Shown: positions 1-13,140, counted from the first letter of the stretch. The stretch: DNA of 64,000 bases from Penium margaritaceum (GCA_023375785.1 SZWC01001186.1:122801-186800); one strand, 5' to 3'. Program-made: numbers and translations. Notes: a model not told the origin generated them from the letters alone.

Positions 1-117
1 TTGATGTCACGTGCAAACAAAAAGAGCCCCTGTGTATGATCCAACGTCAAAGTTTCCACGTTGTAGTGAAAACCATATCTATGATAAAACGCAGAAGCTA
101 CATGATATCATGGAATT

Positions 118-1000
118 CTAGCCATTCGAGCCCCTCTTCTCTCCTCCGATAAATGAAAACACAGTGCAATTTGCAATAGCCTCCTTCTCAAGCATATCCA
201 CTATTTCAGCCAACCTCTGGTCTGCTTCCTCTACTAGTATAACAAGCAATACAATGTCCTCAATAGCTGCATTACAGACCTGAACATCCATTTCATTATG
301 GATATCCATATCCATTGTGCATTGAATAGCATTTCACTACCATGTTTTGTTGACTGGTTAATTGTGCATGTGACTCATGTTGTGTAGAATGAAACAACAT
401 GTAATAGTGAGTTGTACGTTCATGAGGTTTTCTTCCTTGGTTTTGAGTAGAACACGCCAACGGCATTTCAACAGTCCAAAATTTCACTCCTTTGCCATGA
501 AGTTACCTGACTTGTGCTTGTTGAAAGACCTCTAGTTTGGCTACAATCTGAAGCATGCGACCTTGCAAGATGGAATATCGTTTGAACGACAAGAGTTTGC
601 TGTGTCTCCCACGAGTTTGTAGCCATGGATTTCATCTTTTACATGTAATGTTTATTTGTGAATAGTCACCAATCATGCAAAGGTCCTGGCCAACAGAAGT
701 GGTACCAGCAGATGATGGTGTTTTTGTCGATAACATACTGTACAAGGATAGAGTACACTCCCTTCTTTTTTCATGAGCTCTCAACGTTATCATGTGGGAG
801 AATTATTGAAATGTGACTTCTGTCAATTGCCCCAACAGCCCAACGAATGTCATAAACTGAAGAGAAATCTACTTTCATCATATGAAACTCCTCAGATGTA
901 GGCCACTAGACATAAAGAGGCTTGAACGTTTACCTGAAAGAATAGTGAAACCAGAGACACAACTCATCAACAGAGGCATTTTATAATGAATGTGCCTCAT
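118..1000 (-). pseudogene. PIF/Harbinger-type transposase relic
   Basis: No ORF survives, but translating the minus strand across stops gives a clear trail of Harbinger (DDE_Tnp_4) motifs in the right order. A segment resembling the family's KPLYV-WPTSEEF stretch lies near 900-930. GAIDRSHI with the first catalytic Asp follows at 810-833, then KKKGVYSILVQYVID, then WPGPLHD with the second Asp near 673, and finally FGLLKCRWRVLL followed by ITCCFILHNM at about 360-490. The last block matches the family's E-x-x-FG-x-LK-x-RWR and ILHN signature. An in-frame TGA sits directly after the presumed catalytic Glu (484-486), and further stops and shifts occur near 735 and 900-930. The short ORF at 118-315 would be the C-terminal tail. 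In an intact element the enzyme would cut and reinsert its transposon, working with a Myb-like partner protein, which I do not see here. Confidence 0.75.
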
Positions 1001-1489
1001 GCCATGGGCAAGTCAAAGTAGGGACAACTCTTTGTTCAAAGGGGATGCATGGGAAAGTTTTCATTTTGTGGCTTTAAAGACTAGGTCGTCATTTGGAGAT
1101 GATATAGTTGAAGAGGGTTGGACTAAAAAAATGATAGACTTCGTGGCTTCATTACGTTGGGCTGTCAGCCAAATAGGAGTATTGCATGCTAAGGGAGGTT
1201 GCGCCCACAGTGCAACTGGCCTTTGATGACAGACAAGTTAGAGTCACATAATGTAGCAAAGAACAAATTGCAACTTGGAAAACTCATGTCCAACACATTG
1301 TGGTCCAAATTCCCAGATGAAGATCACGAGCAGAACTATCATGTCCTCATCAATAGACTCGAATTTTTCCTCCATTTCTATGGCTAGCAGAGGTTGGAAG
1401 CATTGACTCGACAAGGGGTAGCGTTGGTGGACATGAGAATTGTGCTCTCACGGTGATTTTCTTGAGTGGCACAAGCGTTGGGATGCTGG

Positions 1490-2370
1490 AGAATCTTGAG
1501 TGTGGTAGGTGAACTGGTTGTGTGGACGGTAGACACCGTTTCTGGTGTGAATAGGATGACATGTAGGTGGAAAAAGGAGATGTTTGAAAACAAAAACCAT
1601 ACCACAACCAAGGACATTGCTCAGCCCGTGAGCAACATCCCTGCATAAGTTCATGCGGGGGCATGTCCATTTGAGAAAGAACATGTGCATACCTGATAGT
1701 TGGTTGCATAAAAAGGCAGCCACAGTATAGACAAAGGAACAAGACATGTGGACCAGTGAAGTGGTCACAGTACAATAAAAAAAAGTGTTCAATGATTTCC
1801 TTTCGCAGCGAAAGTTTTTCGCAACATATAGAACTCATTTTCTTCCCATGACATTGAGACTGTTGAGTTCATCCAATGTTAAATGATTAGTATGGCTATA
1901 GTTGTGTGTTTTTATGTTATGTCTACTGTTCCTAACTATGTGTCCATAATGCCTACTGGTCCTAACTACAGATCTTTTCTCTATGTCTATGTGTCTAGTG
2001 GCCAGTAGGCACCATTGCTGGTGTCAATAGGGTATTCCGTGAATGGAAAAGGGAGATGTTTGAAAACAAGTCTATACTAAAATCAAGGAAGTTGCTTGGC
2101 ATATAAGCATTGTCCTTGCATGACGTCAGTGTGGGGCATGTCCACTTGGGAAAACAACTGTACACACCTGATAGTTGGTTGCATAAAAAGATAGTCACAG
2201 TTAAGATGAAGGAAGTAGACACGTGGACCAGGAAAGTGGCCTCATGGAAATCTAAAACGTACTTATTGTTTAATTTTTGCACTTTGTGACAAACGATTTT
2301 TGCTACTATGATTCGTTTTACAGCAATGGCATGTAGGAATTTGAGTTCATCCGGTGTGAGAGCACCCATA
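1490..2370. repeat. Two diverged direct copies of a 0.4-kb block
   Basis: The stretch around 1527-1800 is repeated at about 2001-2275, offset by about 475 bp. Shared anchors are the motif gatagttggttgcataaaaa at about 1693 and 2168 and the phrase gagatgtttgaaaacaa. On the minus strand both copies are open in the corresponding frame (1448-1792 and 1995-2369) and share FLCNQLSG and KWTCP, so the unit may derive from a coding sequence, possibly upstream parts of the adjacent Harbinger element. I do not recognise the protein. Confidence 0.55.
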
Positions 2371-3639
2371 GTAACCTACTTGTAGTAAAATGTTTTAGTA
2401 AATCTGAAGGTATTGTTTTTTGGTAGTGATGTGAACCGGGGCAGCCCTCAGGGAGGTGATTTGGCTCGCTAAAAGCCGCCTAGGCAGGACCAAATGTTTG
2501 TGAGAGGAAGTTGCAGGTTGCACAGACAGAAAGTTTGGAGGAAAATGTAGAATTTCAGGGAGTACGAATGTCAGAGTTGACTCCTGATGGAGAAATCAAA
2601 TCATCACATATTTCTAACAAGCCCTTGCACGCATCATTTGACCAAGGGAGAACTGAGATACACACTGTCAAAGGTGACTGTCTAGCCCACTCCTACCCTA
2701 GCGTGATGGGCGGCAGTCGCAATGTCATGCGTTGGAATTATGGCTCAAACGGCCTGTACGGCCAATAATCCTCAAATTCTCCTTCCTTGAAATCTCTTGA
2801 AGGCCCTCCAGCCGTCTTTTCTCCTTGAAGGCCACTCTCAGCCGTCCTGGTCAATAATTCTGGCCGCCTTCTGTGTTGAAAGTGCTCTGGTCCCCACTTT
2901 TATCTGAACCATGATCTCCAAACTTTGGAAAACCATGTCTTACTCAAATGGACTCCGAATTGAGTTCCGTAAATTGCGTTTGAACCTGTGAAACATCTTG
3001 TATGCATCTATGCTATTGTATGGTTTTCCCAAGCAACACGTTCTTGTCACTTTCAGGCAACCTCATACCCATGAAGTAGTCTGTTTTGTAATTAGACCAC
3101 CAAGACACAGCAAATTGGACGTCGAATGTTGTGGAAAAAGTGTTAGAAAAATGGAAATTTACGGAGACATGTATGAAATCATGCTCAACAAGCTAAGTGT
3201 TCATATTGTATCATAACTTATGTTTGGAAGTTCAACTGACTTTTGAACATGGTTTTTTCTTTAAACTGCATTGTAATAGCAAGTACATGGCGTATGTGAA
3301 GACTGTAGATTTTCATTAAAGATTTGAATACACGAAAACCTTATGGAAATAACTTCTATTCTCTTCACTTGTCAGGCCTGAATTTTCTAATGCTTCCCTG
3401 TTCCGTTAACATACAAAAAAGATAGGAAGGTATGTCTTGTCGTAAAATGAAAAAGATATGGAAATCTAATGAGGTGGGGAATGAGCTTACAAAGATGAAA
3501 AGAAACGAAAACATGCTTGAAAATGTGTTTTTTGTGTTTTAATTATGTATGAAACAATGTTTGGCTTTTGAAGAAGGCTCTTGTTGTTAGTTGTAAGTTG
3601 GCCTCTACATATGTATTTCTATGTTATCATGATCTACAC
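2371..3639. other. No recognisable gene; AT-rich intergenic DNA
   Basis: I see only short chance ORFs (for example 2511-2768 and 2998-3216) and no conserved protein motif. The part at 2690-2890 is GC-richer and contains several GGCCGT/AAGGCC words, but no terminal repeats or coding pattern that I can support. Confidence 0.5.
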
Positions 3640-6600
3640 TACATGCTATATACTCTATACTAGACACTCGCACAAAGCAATGCACACTGCCATGGTTGTC
3701 CATGAAGAATATGGTTAAAAAATAGTGCACACGTGTGCATTTCATGACGTGCCATAAGATCTACTGGATCTCCAGATCCGTTGCATCATGGAGAATGATG
3801 TTGTTTATCTCAACATTCTCAATAGATTACTTCAGGCTAGTGCAGAGTGTATTGATGTGCAAATGGGAGTAAGAAATTTCATCCTACCACAAAAAAAAAT
3901 CAATTTACTCAGTGTAATCTAACACCAGTACACATCACTTGCACTACAACGTGTTACGATATTCCTAGAAGACAAAAGACGTTGGTGACTAAAAAAACCT
4001 AAACAATGCTATGCAACTAGAATGAACTGAAAGGAAACCCACTCAAACCATGGCACGATCGGTTCTTTGAAGGTTCACCTTTCCGAACTGCAGGGTCGTT
4101 CTGGATAGTCAGGGTTCCTATTGTATTCTAGAATCACGTGATATGGACTCCCGGAAGGATATTGAAGCAAGATGATACACATGGCCATGGCTGTCAAGTA
4201 GCAATTTGGTTCACACATTGTCTGCATGTGTGAATGCAATGATGTGCCATGAGATCTCTTGGGTCTTCACATTATTTTCATCATGGTGGATGTATTTTTT
4301 CATGTCAATAGATGATACTGAGCTAGTGTGGTGTGGTTTGTTTTGCAAACGTGAGTGAAAATTGGAGGCCTATCACAAGAACGACTCAGTTCACTCAACG
4401 TAATCTGACCCCAGGACACATCACTTGTACCATGATGTGGTAGGATATTCCATGAAGACAAAATGCATTGATGGCCATAAGAAAATGATCAATGCTATGC
4501 ACCTAATGTGGGCTGAACTGACACCCACTCCAACCACGACGTAGTTGGCTCTTCAAAGGATCACCCTTCTGATCCACGGGGTATCTCTGGCCAGTGAAGA
4601 TTCCCATTGTATCCCAAAAACAAATGATCTAGACTCTAGACTTGACATTGAAACAAACCAATGCACAATGCCACGGAAGATGTGGTTCCATAATGGTATT
4701 CATGTATGCATTGAATGATGTGCCATATGTGCCGTATCATGACAAATTTCTTTGTTCATGTCAGCATCTTGAACGAATGAATTGGGGCTGGTTTCATGTG
4801 CACTGATAACCAAATGGCAGTAAATGATATATGCCTATCACAAGAATATCTCATTTCTCTTGTCGTTATCAGACGCCAAGACACATCACTTTTGCGACAA
4901 CGTGTTACAATATCCCTAGATGAAAAAAACGGTCGACAGCCTTAGATTCTTGAATAGTGCTATGCAAACAGTGTGGACTGAATGGACATCCACTCAAACC
5001 ACAACAAGGTTGGTTCTCTGAATGTTCACCGAACTGTGGGGTGGCTATGGCCCATCGGGATTCCCATTGTACTCCAACACCACATAGTATGCACTCTAGA
5101 AAGAACACTGGAACAAGAGAGTATACATTTCCGTGATTCTAAAAAAAACAATGTGGTTCACGGATTGCATGCATGTGTGCATTACATGATGTACCATGTG
5201 GTTATCAGATCATTTGAATTACCATGAATGCTTTTGTTCATGTTCCTGTTTTCAATGTTTGATTTTGGGCTGGTGCGGTGTGTAATGATGTCCGAATGGG
5301 AGTGAACAGTATGAGCCGATCACTAGAGCCACTCACTTCACTCAATCAAGTCTGACACCACTCCAGATCACTCTTTCCACGAAGTATTGTGACTTTCCTA
5401 CACAACAAAATATGTTGATTGCCATACATGCTTGAACAATTCCATGCAACTGATGTGGAAAAAATGGGCATCCGCTCAAACCATGGCGTGGTTGGCTCTT
5501 CAAAAGTTAACCCTTTCAAACCATGGTGTGGCTCTTGCCAAACATGATTTTCATTGTACCCCAATACCACGTGCTATGGACTCTACATTGGACAGTGTAA
5601 TAGGAAGATGTACATTGCCATGGTGTTCAATGATAAATGTGCTTTAAAAATGGAATGCATGTGTGCATAGAATGATGTGCCATGAGATCTATTGGGTATT
5701 CAGATCTGTCGTATTATGGCTTTTGTCGTTGTTCATGTCAGCGTGTTAAATAGATGATTTCAGGCTGGTGTGGTGTTTACTGATGTGCAAATAGGGGTAA
5801 ACCTTGTCCACCTATCACAAAAATGATCCACTTTACTCATTGTAATCTGACACTACAAGACATGACTTCTACAACAACGTGTTGCTATATGTCTAGTCAA
5901 CAGAAGACGTCAACCGCCATTAATGCTTGAACAATGCTATGCACCTAGTGTCGACTGAATGGGCACCCACTAAAACCACGACCTAGTAGGTTCTTCAAAT
6001 GTTCACCCTTCCAAACCATGGGGTGGCTCTGGCCAGTTTGGATTCTATTGTACCCCAGCACCACATGCTATGGACTCTTGCTTGGATACTAGAGCAAGAC
6101 GTTTCCATGGTTTTCAATGATAAACATGGTTCACAAATGTCATGCATGTGCTCATGGAATGATGTGCCATGAGATATCTTGGGTCTTCACATCTGTTTCA
6201 TCATGGTGAACATTATTGTTCATGTTTGTATTGTCAACAGAAAACAATTGAGTGGTGTGGCATGCACTAATGTACAAACGGGAGTAAATTATGTATGCTT
6301 AAAATAAAGATAACACATTTAACTCAACTTTCTCTTACACCACGGTACATCACTTGTACCACGACGTATTATGATATGCCTACACGACAAGATATGGTCG
6401 TCCATTGATGCTTGGACAATGCAATGTAACTAGTGTGGACTGAACGGACACCCACTCAAACCATGACATGATTGGTTCTTCAATGGTTAGCCATTCCAAA
6501 CTGCGTGGTGGATTTGGCTAGTCAGGATTTCCATTGTACCACAAAACCACATGCTATGGACTCTATAGTGGACACTAGAAAAATGTTACACACATTGCCA

Positions 6601-9600
6601 TGGTTTTCCATGGCAAATGTTGCTTAAAAATGGTAGGTCTGTATGCATGAAGTGACATGCCATGCAACATCTTGGGTCTTCTGATATGTCACATCATGGC
6701 AAATGTTGTTGTTCATGTAGGTGTTGTCAATAGATGAGGATGGGGTGGTTTGTTGTACAATGATGTGAAAATGGAAATAAAGGATGTATGCCAATCACAA
6801 GAATGACTCATTTCACTCAATGTAATCTGACATCATGACACATCACTTGTACCACGGCGTGTTACGATGCTTCTAGATGACAAAAGACCTCAATGACCAT
6901 CAATACCTAACAATGCTATGGAACTAGCGTGGAATGAATAACACCAACTCAAACCACAACATGTTTTGTTCCTGAAAGATTGACCCTTCCAAGAGGAAAA
7001 TGGCTCTAACGAGTTAGCATTCCAATTGTATTCCAACACCAAATGCTATGGGCTCTAGACAGGAAACTAAAACAAGGTTATACACGTTGCCATGGTTTTT
7101 TAAAACACACGTGGTTAAAAAATGGTGTTCATGCGTACATGGAATGACGTGCTATTATATACATTTGGCCTTCATGTATATTGCATCATGGTAATTTTGT
7201 TGTTCATGTCTGCATTGTCAATAGATTACTTTGGGCTAATGTGGTGTGCCGTGTTGCGCAAATGGAAGTGACGGATACATACCGATCACAAAAACGAGTC
7301 ACTCAATGTAATTTGACACCATGACACATAACCTCTACCACAATGTGTTTGGATATGCCTAGATGAATCAAGACATGGATGTCGATTTATTCTTTAACAG
7401 TGCTATGCAACTAGTGTGGAATGAACAAACACCCACTCAAACCACAATGTGGTTGGTTCTTGAAAGGTTCACCTGTTCAAACCACGGGATAACTCTTGCC
7501 AGTCAAGATTCCCATTGTGCCGCAAGACCACATGCTATGGACTCTAGACAGGACAGTAGAACAAGAAGATACGTATTTCCATTGTTTTCAATGAAAATTG
7601 TGGTTCATAAGAGGCATGAATTCGTGCATGGACTGATGTTCCATGAGTTCTCTTGGATCTTCAGACCTGTCACATCATAGCAGTGTTGTTTTTCATGTGA
7701 GCAATGTCAATAGATGATGTCGAGCTAATGTGATGTGTAATGATGTCCAAAATGGGAGTGAAAAAATGTATTCATATCACAATAACGACATATTCCTCTC
7801 AACGTAGTCCGATACCATGAAACATTACTTGTACCCATAAGTATCATGGTTTTCCCAGACGAAAAGAGACATTGATAGCCATCGATGCTTGAAATATTCT
7901 ATGCAACTTGTGTGGACTGAAATGGCACCCAATCAAACCACCACATGGTTGGTTCTTCAAAGGTTCACCTCTCCAAACCTTGGGATGGGTCTGGCCAGTC
8001 AAGATTCTCATTGCATCCCATCACCACATGTTATGCACTCTAGATAGGACACCAGAACAGGACAATACACATTGCCATGGTTGTCAATAATGAATGTGGT
8101 TCACAAATGGTATGCATGTGTGCACTGAATGATGTGCCACATGATCTCTTGGATCCCGAGACCTGTCACATCATGGAAAATGTCTTTGTTCATGTCGGCA
8201 TTGTCAATAAATGATTTTGGTCTGGTGTGGTGTGCAGTGATGTGCAAATGGGAGTGCACGATGTTTGTTTTTGACAAGAACGACTCGCTTCACTCAACGT
8301 AATCTTACACCAGGAATCATCGCTTCTACCACGGTATGCTGCGATATTCCTAGGCAACAAAAGATGTTAATAGAAACCAAAACTTGAATAATGTTTTACA
8401 ACTAGTGTGGAAGTAATGGACTCCCACTCAAATAATGGACCCCCAGAAAATGGTTGGTTCTTTGAAGGATCAGCCTTCAAGACCGCTGGGTGGCTCTTGC
8501 CAGTCAAGATTCCCATTACCCTGCTGCCTGATTATTTTTTCATTGAATAAATACTTGGGACCACAAATTATTTTGCTTGGCTACACGTTAGATATTCTCT
8601 CCAAAAGATTAATATGTTTAGTTAATTCCTTGGGCCAGGTTTGCAACTTGAGGATAAAGCAAACTCCAAAACGCAATCGCATGGCCTCTGACGGCCACGC
8701 AATCACCCGATTTTCTGGTGTTGACACCAGAGAATCGAGGATAGACAAGCGAGATCCTCTCCTTACTAAAAAAATCATTTAATGCAACATATTCGAATGA
8801 TTTTGTTCATTTTGAGAACAGGAGATGATAAAGACCCAAAACGAATTAAGATGACAAGTCATAAATTATCCTAGAGCATGAAATCATCAGGCAGAAGGGT
8901 TTAACCCAAAACTACATGTTTTGGACTATAGACTAAACACTGGAACAGGTCGACACACATTGCCATGGTTCTCAACGACCATTTGGTTTACATGTGGTAT
9001 GCACGTGTGCATGGAATGATATGCAATGAGATCTCCTGGGTATTTCCACATGTCCAATCATGGCGAATGTTTTTGTTTATGTCAGCATTGTCTATGGATG
9101 TTTTTGGACTGGTGTAATGTGAAAAAATGTGCAAATGGGAGTAAATGATGTATGTGTATCACAAGAACAATGGACTTCATTCAACATAATGTAACACCAG
9201 GACACACCACTTGTAGCACGATGTGTTATGATATGCCTAGACGACAAAAGATGTCGATAGCCATAGATGCTTAAATGATGCTATACAACTAGTGTCAACT
9301 GAAGTGGCATCCAATCAAACCACGACAAGGTTGGTTATTCAGAGATTCACCTTTTCAAACTGCGGGGTGGATTTGGTCACTGTACCCCAAAATCACACAC
9401 TATGTATTATAGAATGGACACAAGAACAAGATGATACCCACTGCCATGGTTCTAAACAGCACATGTGGTTCAAAAATGGTATGTATATGTGTATGGAATG
9501 ATGTGCCATGAGATCTCTCCATATCCGTCGCATCATGGCAAATGTCCTTGTTCATGTGTGTACTGTGAATAGATGATTTTGGACCAGTGTGATGCCTACT

Positions 9601-10730
9601 GATGTGCAAACTTGAGTAAACTATGTATGCATATGGCAAGAAAAAATTAATTCATTCAACGTTATCTAAAGCCATGACACATTACTTGTACCACAACATG
9701 TTACAATAAGCATAAACGACAAAAGAGGTCGACAGCCATCGATGCTTGAACATTGATATGAAACTACTGTGGAATAAAATGACAACCACTCAAGCCACAT
9801 GATTGGCTCTTCAAAGCTTTACCTTTTGAAACCATGGGGTGACCCTTGCAAGTAAAGATTCCAATTGCATCCCAACACCAGAAGCTATGAGCTCTAGACA
9901 TGACACCGGAAGAAGAAGATACACATTGCCATGGTTTTTGATGAAATGTGTGGTTCATAAATGGTACGCATACATACATGGAATGAATTCTCATGAGATC
10001 TCTTGGGTCTTCAGATGTTTTATGTTATGCAAAATGTCGTCATACATGTTGGCATTGCAAATTGATGTTCTCCAGCTGGTGTGGTATGTAGTGATTTGTA
10101 CATGGGAATGATGATGTATGCCCCTCACAATAATGACTCACTTCATTCAAAGTAATCTGATACTACGACACATCACTTGTACGATGACTTGTTACGATAT
10201 GCCTAGATGAAAAAATATTTCTACAACCATTGATGCTCGAACAATTTCATGCAACTAGTGTGGACTAAATGGGCACCCATGCAAGCTACCATGTGGTTTG
10301 TTCTTTAAAGGTTCACCCTTCTAAACGGCTGGGTGGCTCTTTCCAGTCAGGATTCCCATCTTACCCCAACACCACATGATTTGGACTATAGACTGGACAA
10401 TAGAACAAGACAATACCACATTGCCATGGTTTTCAACAAAAGATGTGGTTCACAAATGGTATGTGTGTGTGCATGGAATGATGTGAAGTGGGATCTCTTG
10501 GGTCTCTAGATCTGCCGCATTATGGCAAATGTTGTTTGTCATGTTGGTGACTTTGATGAAATAATTTTGGGCTGGTGTGGTGTGAATTCATGTAGGAATG
10601 GGATTGAACAATGTTTACCTGTCACAAGATTGTCTCACTTCACTCAAGTTAATCTGAATCCATGTAACATCACTTGTACCACAATGTTTTACGATGTGCC
10701 TTGATGACAGAAGATGTCAACGATGGTCAA
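3640..10730. repeat. Satellite-like tandem array, monomer about 487 bp
   Basis: A long, strongly diverged tandem array. The anchor resembling caatgctatgcaactagtgt recurs near 4004, 4491, 4956, 5430, 5932, 6417, 6910, 7397, 7894, 8388, 9278, 9752 and 10241, giving spacings of 465-502 bp apart from one step of 890 bp that contains an insertion. Each monomer has the same series of landmarks: an acccactcaaaccac block, a gattcccattgtacccca block, an acattgccatggtt block, tgatgtgccatgagatctct, and tgtaatctgacaccaggaca. Allowing for the insertion there are about 14 monomers. Short ORFs inside are not conserved between monomers, so the array looks non-coding. Confidence 0.9.
8521..8898. mobile_element. 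MITE-like insertion in the satellite array
   Basis: The monomer starting near 8388 is interrupted at about 8520 by about 378 bp unlike any other monomer, and the satellite resumes at about 8898. The ends carry inverted repeats: the left end reads ctgctgcctgattattt, and the reverse complement of the right end reads ccttctgcctgatgattt. The flanks ttaccc (left) and ttaaccc (right) may be a decayed target-site duplication. No transposase is encoded. Size, terminal inverted repeats and a clean interruption fit a non-autonomous DNA transposon; the superfamily is not assigned. Confidence 0.65.
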
Positions 10731-11257
10731 CAATTTTCTTTACTAGAAGCTTGTCTACTCAAATGATTTCTAGGAGATGTTATCCACCCCTCAAATTCTA
10801 TTGATTGGTTTTTCATTGGGGAGTCGTCCTGATTGGTTGGTACAACTCACATTATACAACAGAACATAAAAATATATGAACCAGTTCAATGATACATATT
10901 TTTTTATTGTGGAGAAAAAATCCATGCAGGGATGTTGTACAGTTGTACTTTCGCTTGCTGAGGGTGATGAAATTCCAAATGGAGGTGGACTCGTCATGCG
11001 GGATCTTGATAGGGATGTTGTACGTTGCTGAAATTTTAGAAGATGTCAGAAGATATGCATGTAGTGCATGCATATCCATGCAAGACGATAAGGGTACGTC
11101 ATATGCACCAATCTTGTCTGCTCGTACTGGAGGTTACTCTTGATGTAGCACGTAGCTTTGATCGGACCTTCCCGCTTTCACTTGGATCTAGAGTGCACAT
11201 AAGAATCAAGGTTATTCAAAAGGGTAAAATAGCTCAGATACCCATAAAGCGCAAAGT
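10731..11257. other. Unassigned sequence between satellite and short repeats
   Basis: The satellite ends near 10730. The following half kilobase has overlapping short ORFs on both strands (for example 10889-11143 and 10852-11079) with no motif that I recognise. No RNA gene or terminal repeats were seen. Confidence 0.4.
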
Positions 11258-11261
11258 GTGA

Positions 11262-11365
11262 CTCTCATCCGCCCGTCGTTTGGAACAAAAGTAACAATCC
11301 GCTCGTCGTTCGGAAGAAAAGCAACCATCCCCCCGTCACTCTGCGGGAAAGCAACCATCCACCCA
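11262..11365. repeat. Short tandem repeat, three units of about 36 bp
   Basis: Three imperfect units read as a cgtcgttcggaa-like core followed by aaagcaaccatcc. They start near 11262, 11298 and 11332. The period is about 36 bp and the units differ by several substitutions. Confidence 0.7.
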
Positions 11366-12277
11366 TGGTACTTTCACTTATCAAGGACAACCGATACCTG
11401 CGTTATATGTGTTGCACGTTGGGCACGCTGTTCCTATTTTTCTTATGAACTTGATTTTGGCGTTTCTTTTCCGCTTTCCGTACAATGAGATGCTGCACAA
11501 CGGTGAACGCAACTTTAAATGTGTACATATATACACAGAAATACTTGGTTTGGCGATCCGCTTGGTCACGATGGAAGAAGTACTTGCTTTTTTATAAGAA
11601 TAGAGGTCTTCCGCTGCCTTCGTCGTTGCTTCTCCAGTGCCATGCTGACGTTACGTACATTCGTAAACAATAAGGTGGATGAAACACGGCCTGCATGCTC
11701 AAATGCCAGCCTGGCTGCCGAACCTACATGTGCGCAAATGGAGGTGCTCCAGTGACCCTCGACCCTTGTCTCACATGTGTACTGCACGCGGATTGGTTGC
11801 ATAACCCGTCCATGTACGTTGCAATGGTACCTAACATGCATTGGCGGAAATTCAGAGTCAGCGTGAGCATGGACGGGGGGTTAGCAATGCCCTCCCCCCA
11901 CTGTGTCTATCATTTCGGCTTCTCCAACGTTGATGTGCGACAATGCCAGGGTTTTGTGTGTTCGCGATGGAGCGTCAACATGGCGCTCTCTCTCCTGATC
12001 AAGCAAGGTGAGTCGATTTGCAGGGTACGTCAAGCATTTATTGTGTTCAGAAAATGCCAATGTGCCCATTCTTGGCGCTATGGCGCCCCAGACCCGGGGC
12101 AATGCCCGGAGGGCAGAGGTTCCTGTTTTGCTCAACTGGTTCATGTACGTTCGACAAAGCCGCCCACTCGCCCACCCCTCTCATGTGCCCAGGCACTGTG
12201 TTCTACATCTGCCGCGCTCTCACCACCGCTAGGCCCAATCACACGAGGACGGGCTGTCGCCTCCGGCCAAGGCGGGC
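11366..12277. other. Unassigned stretch upstream of the MULE locus
   Basis: Base composition shifts here from AT-rich to GC-rich. ORFs such as 11695-12390 (+) and 11566-11841 (-) are open but show no recognisable domain and overlap one another. The stretch could be the 5' flank or terminal region of the Mutator-like element downstream; I could not find its terminal inverted repeat. Confidence 0.4.
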
Positions 12278-13140
12278 TTGCCCGTAGCGGCTCAGTTCTG
12301 CGTGCCATGGCCGCTACCTCTCCGTCATGCGCCCTTCCCGGCAACAGGCGCCATAACTGCGTCTGGCCCTTCAGACCCAAGGCGGCGTAACTTTGGACGG
12401 CCGAACCCACCAACGGCTGCGGGGTGGCGCTCCACTGGCGTGGGTGTGGCCCCGCTGAGTGCACTACCCGCAGACCCGACACCCACTGCACCACCCGCTG
12501 CTCGACCTGCGGCACCACGCGCTGGAAGAGCAGAGGCACCAGCCGCAGCACGACCCGCTGCGGCTTCCGCTGCACCACCCGCTGACCCACCCGCTGCACC
12601 ACCCGCTGCACCACCCGCTGCACCACCCACTGCACCACCCGCTGCACCACCCACTGCACCACGCGCTCTACCACCCACTGGACGACCAGCTACAGCAACT
12701 GCTGCACATCCAACTGCATGAACCGCTGCACCACCCGCTGCTTGACATGCGGCACGACCCGCTGCACCACCCGCTGTCCAACTTGCAGCACAACCCGCTG
12801 CACCCCCCGCTGCCCGACCTGCGGCACGACCCACTACTCCACCCGCTGCTGGACCTGCGGCATGACCCGCTGCACCACCACCTCAGCAACGCGCCTATCG
12901 CCCTGTCGACCATGTTGTTCCTCCAGCACCTCCTCCAGCTCAGCCTCAGAGTCCGGCACACCACATTTTGTATCATGAATCAGGTGCCGAGGAAGAACTC
13001 TTCTTCTGGCCGAACAGAGATCGGAGTTATGAGGACAGGGAAAGACGTTTGGAAGCAGAAGCTGTGCAGACCATGCGGTTGTTCCGGATGGAGCCACGCT
13101 CCCCTGAGTAGACCGAGGCTCCACCATACACCCATTCATG
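12278..13140 (+). pseudogene. Pro/Ala-rich minisatellite exon, probably MULE N-terminus
   Basis: Frame 2 encodes a Pro/Ala-rich protein (APPAAPPAAPP style) built on a 15-bp unit related to ccacccgctgcacca, densest at 12585-12680. After the repeat the same frame gives more ordinary sequence, including HESGAEEELFFWPNRD and an acidic/basic stretch ending near 13105. This supports frame 2 as the ancestral one, although the His/Leu and Cys/Thr frames are also open because the unit length is a multiple of three. Several TGA codons in frame 2 (for example 12719-12721) sit where sister units have CGA. A candidate 3' splice acceptor, ttttttgcag, ends at 13351 and leads into the transposase-like exon. 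That this is the first exon of the same gene is an inference from order and distance. Confidence 0.45.

Noticed and set aside
3640-10730. CRISPR-like or gene-family interpretation of the regular repeats
   Set aside because: Monomers are contiguous, about 487 bp, diverged along their whole length and have no unique spacers; ORFs are not conserved between units.
12141-12834. Val/Gln-rich and Gly/Ala-rich minus-strand ORFs over the minisatellite
   Set aside because: Triplet-compatible repeats leave all six frames open; these translations show no sequence outside the repeat that looks like protein.
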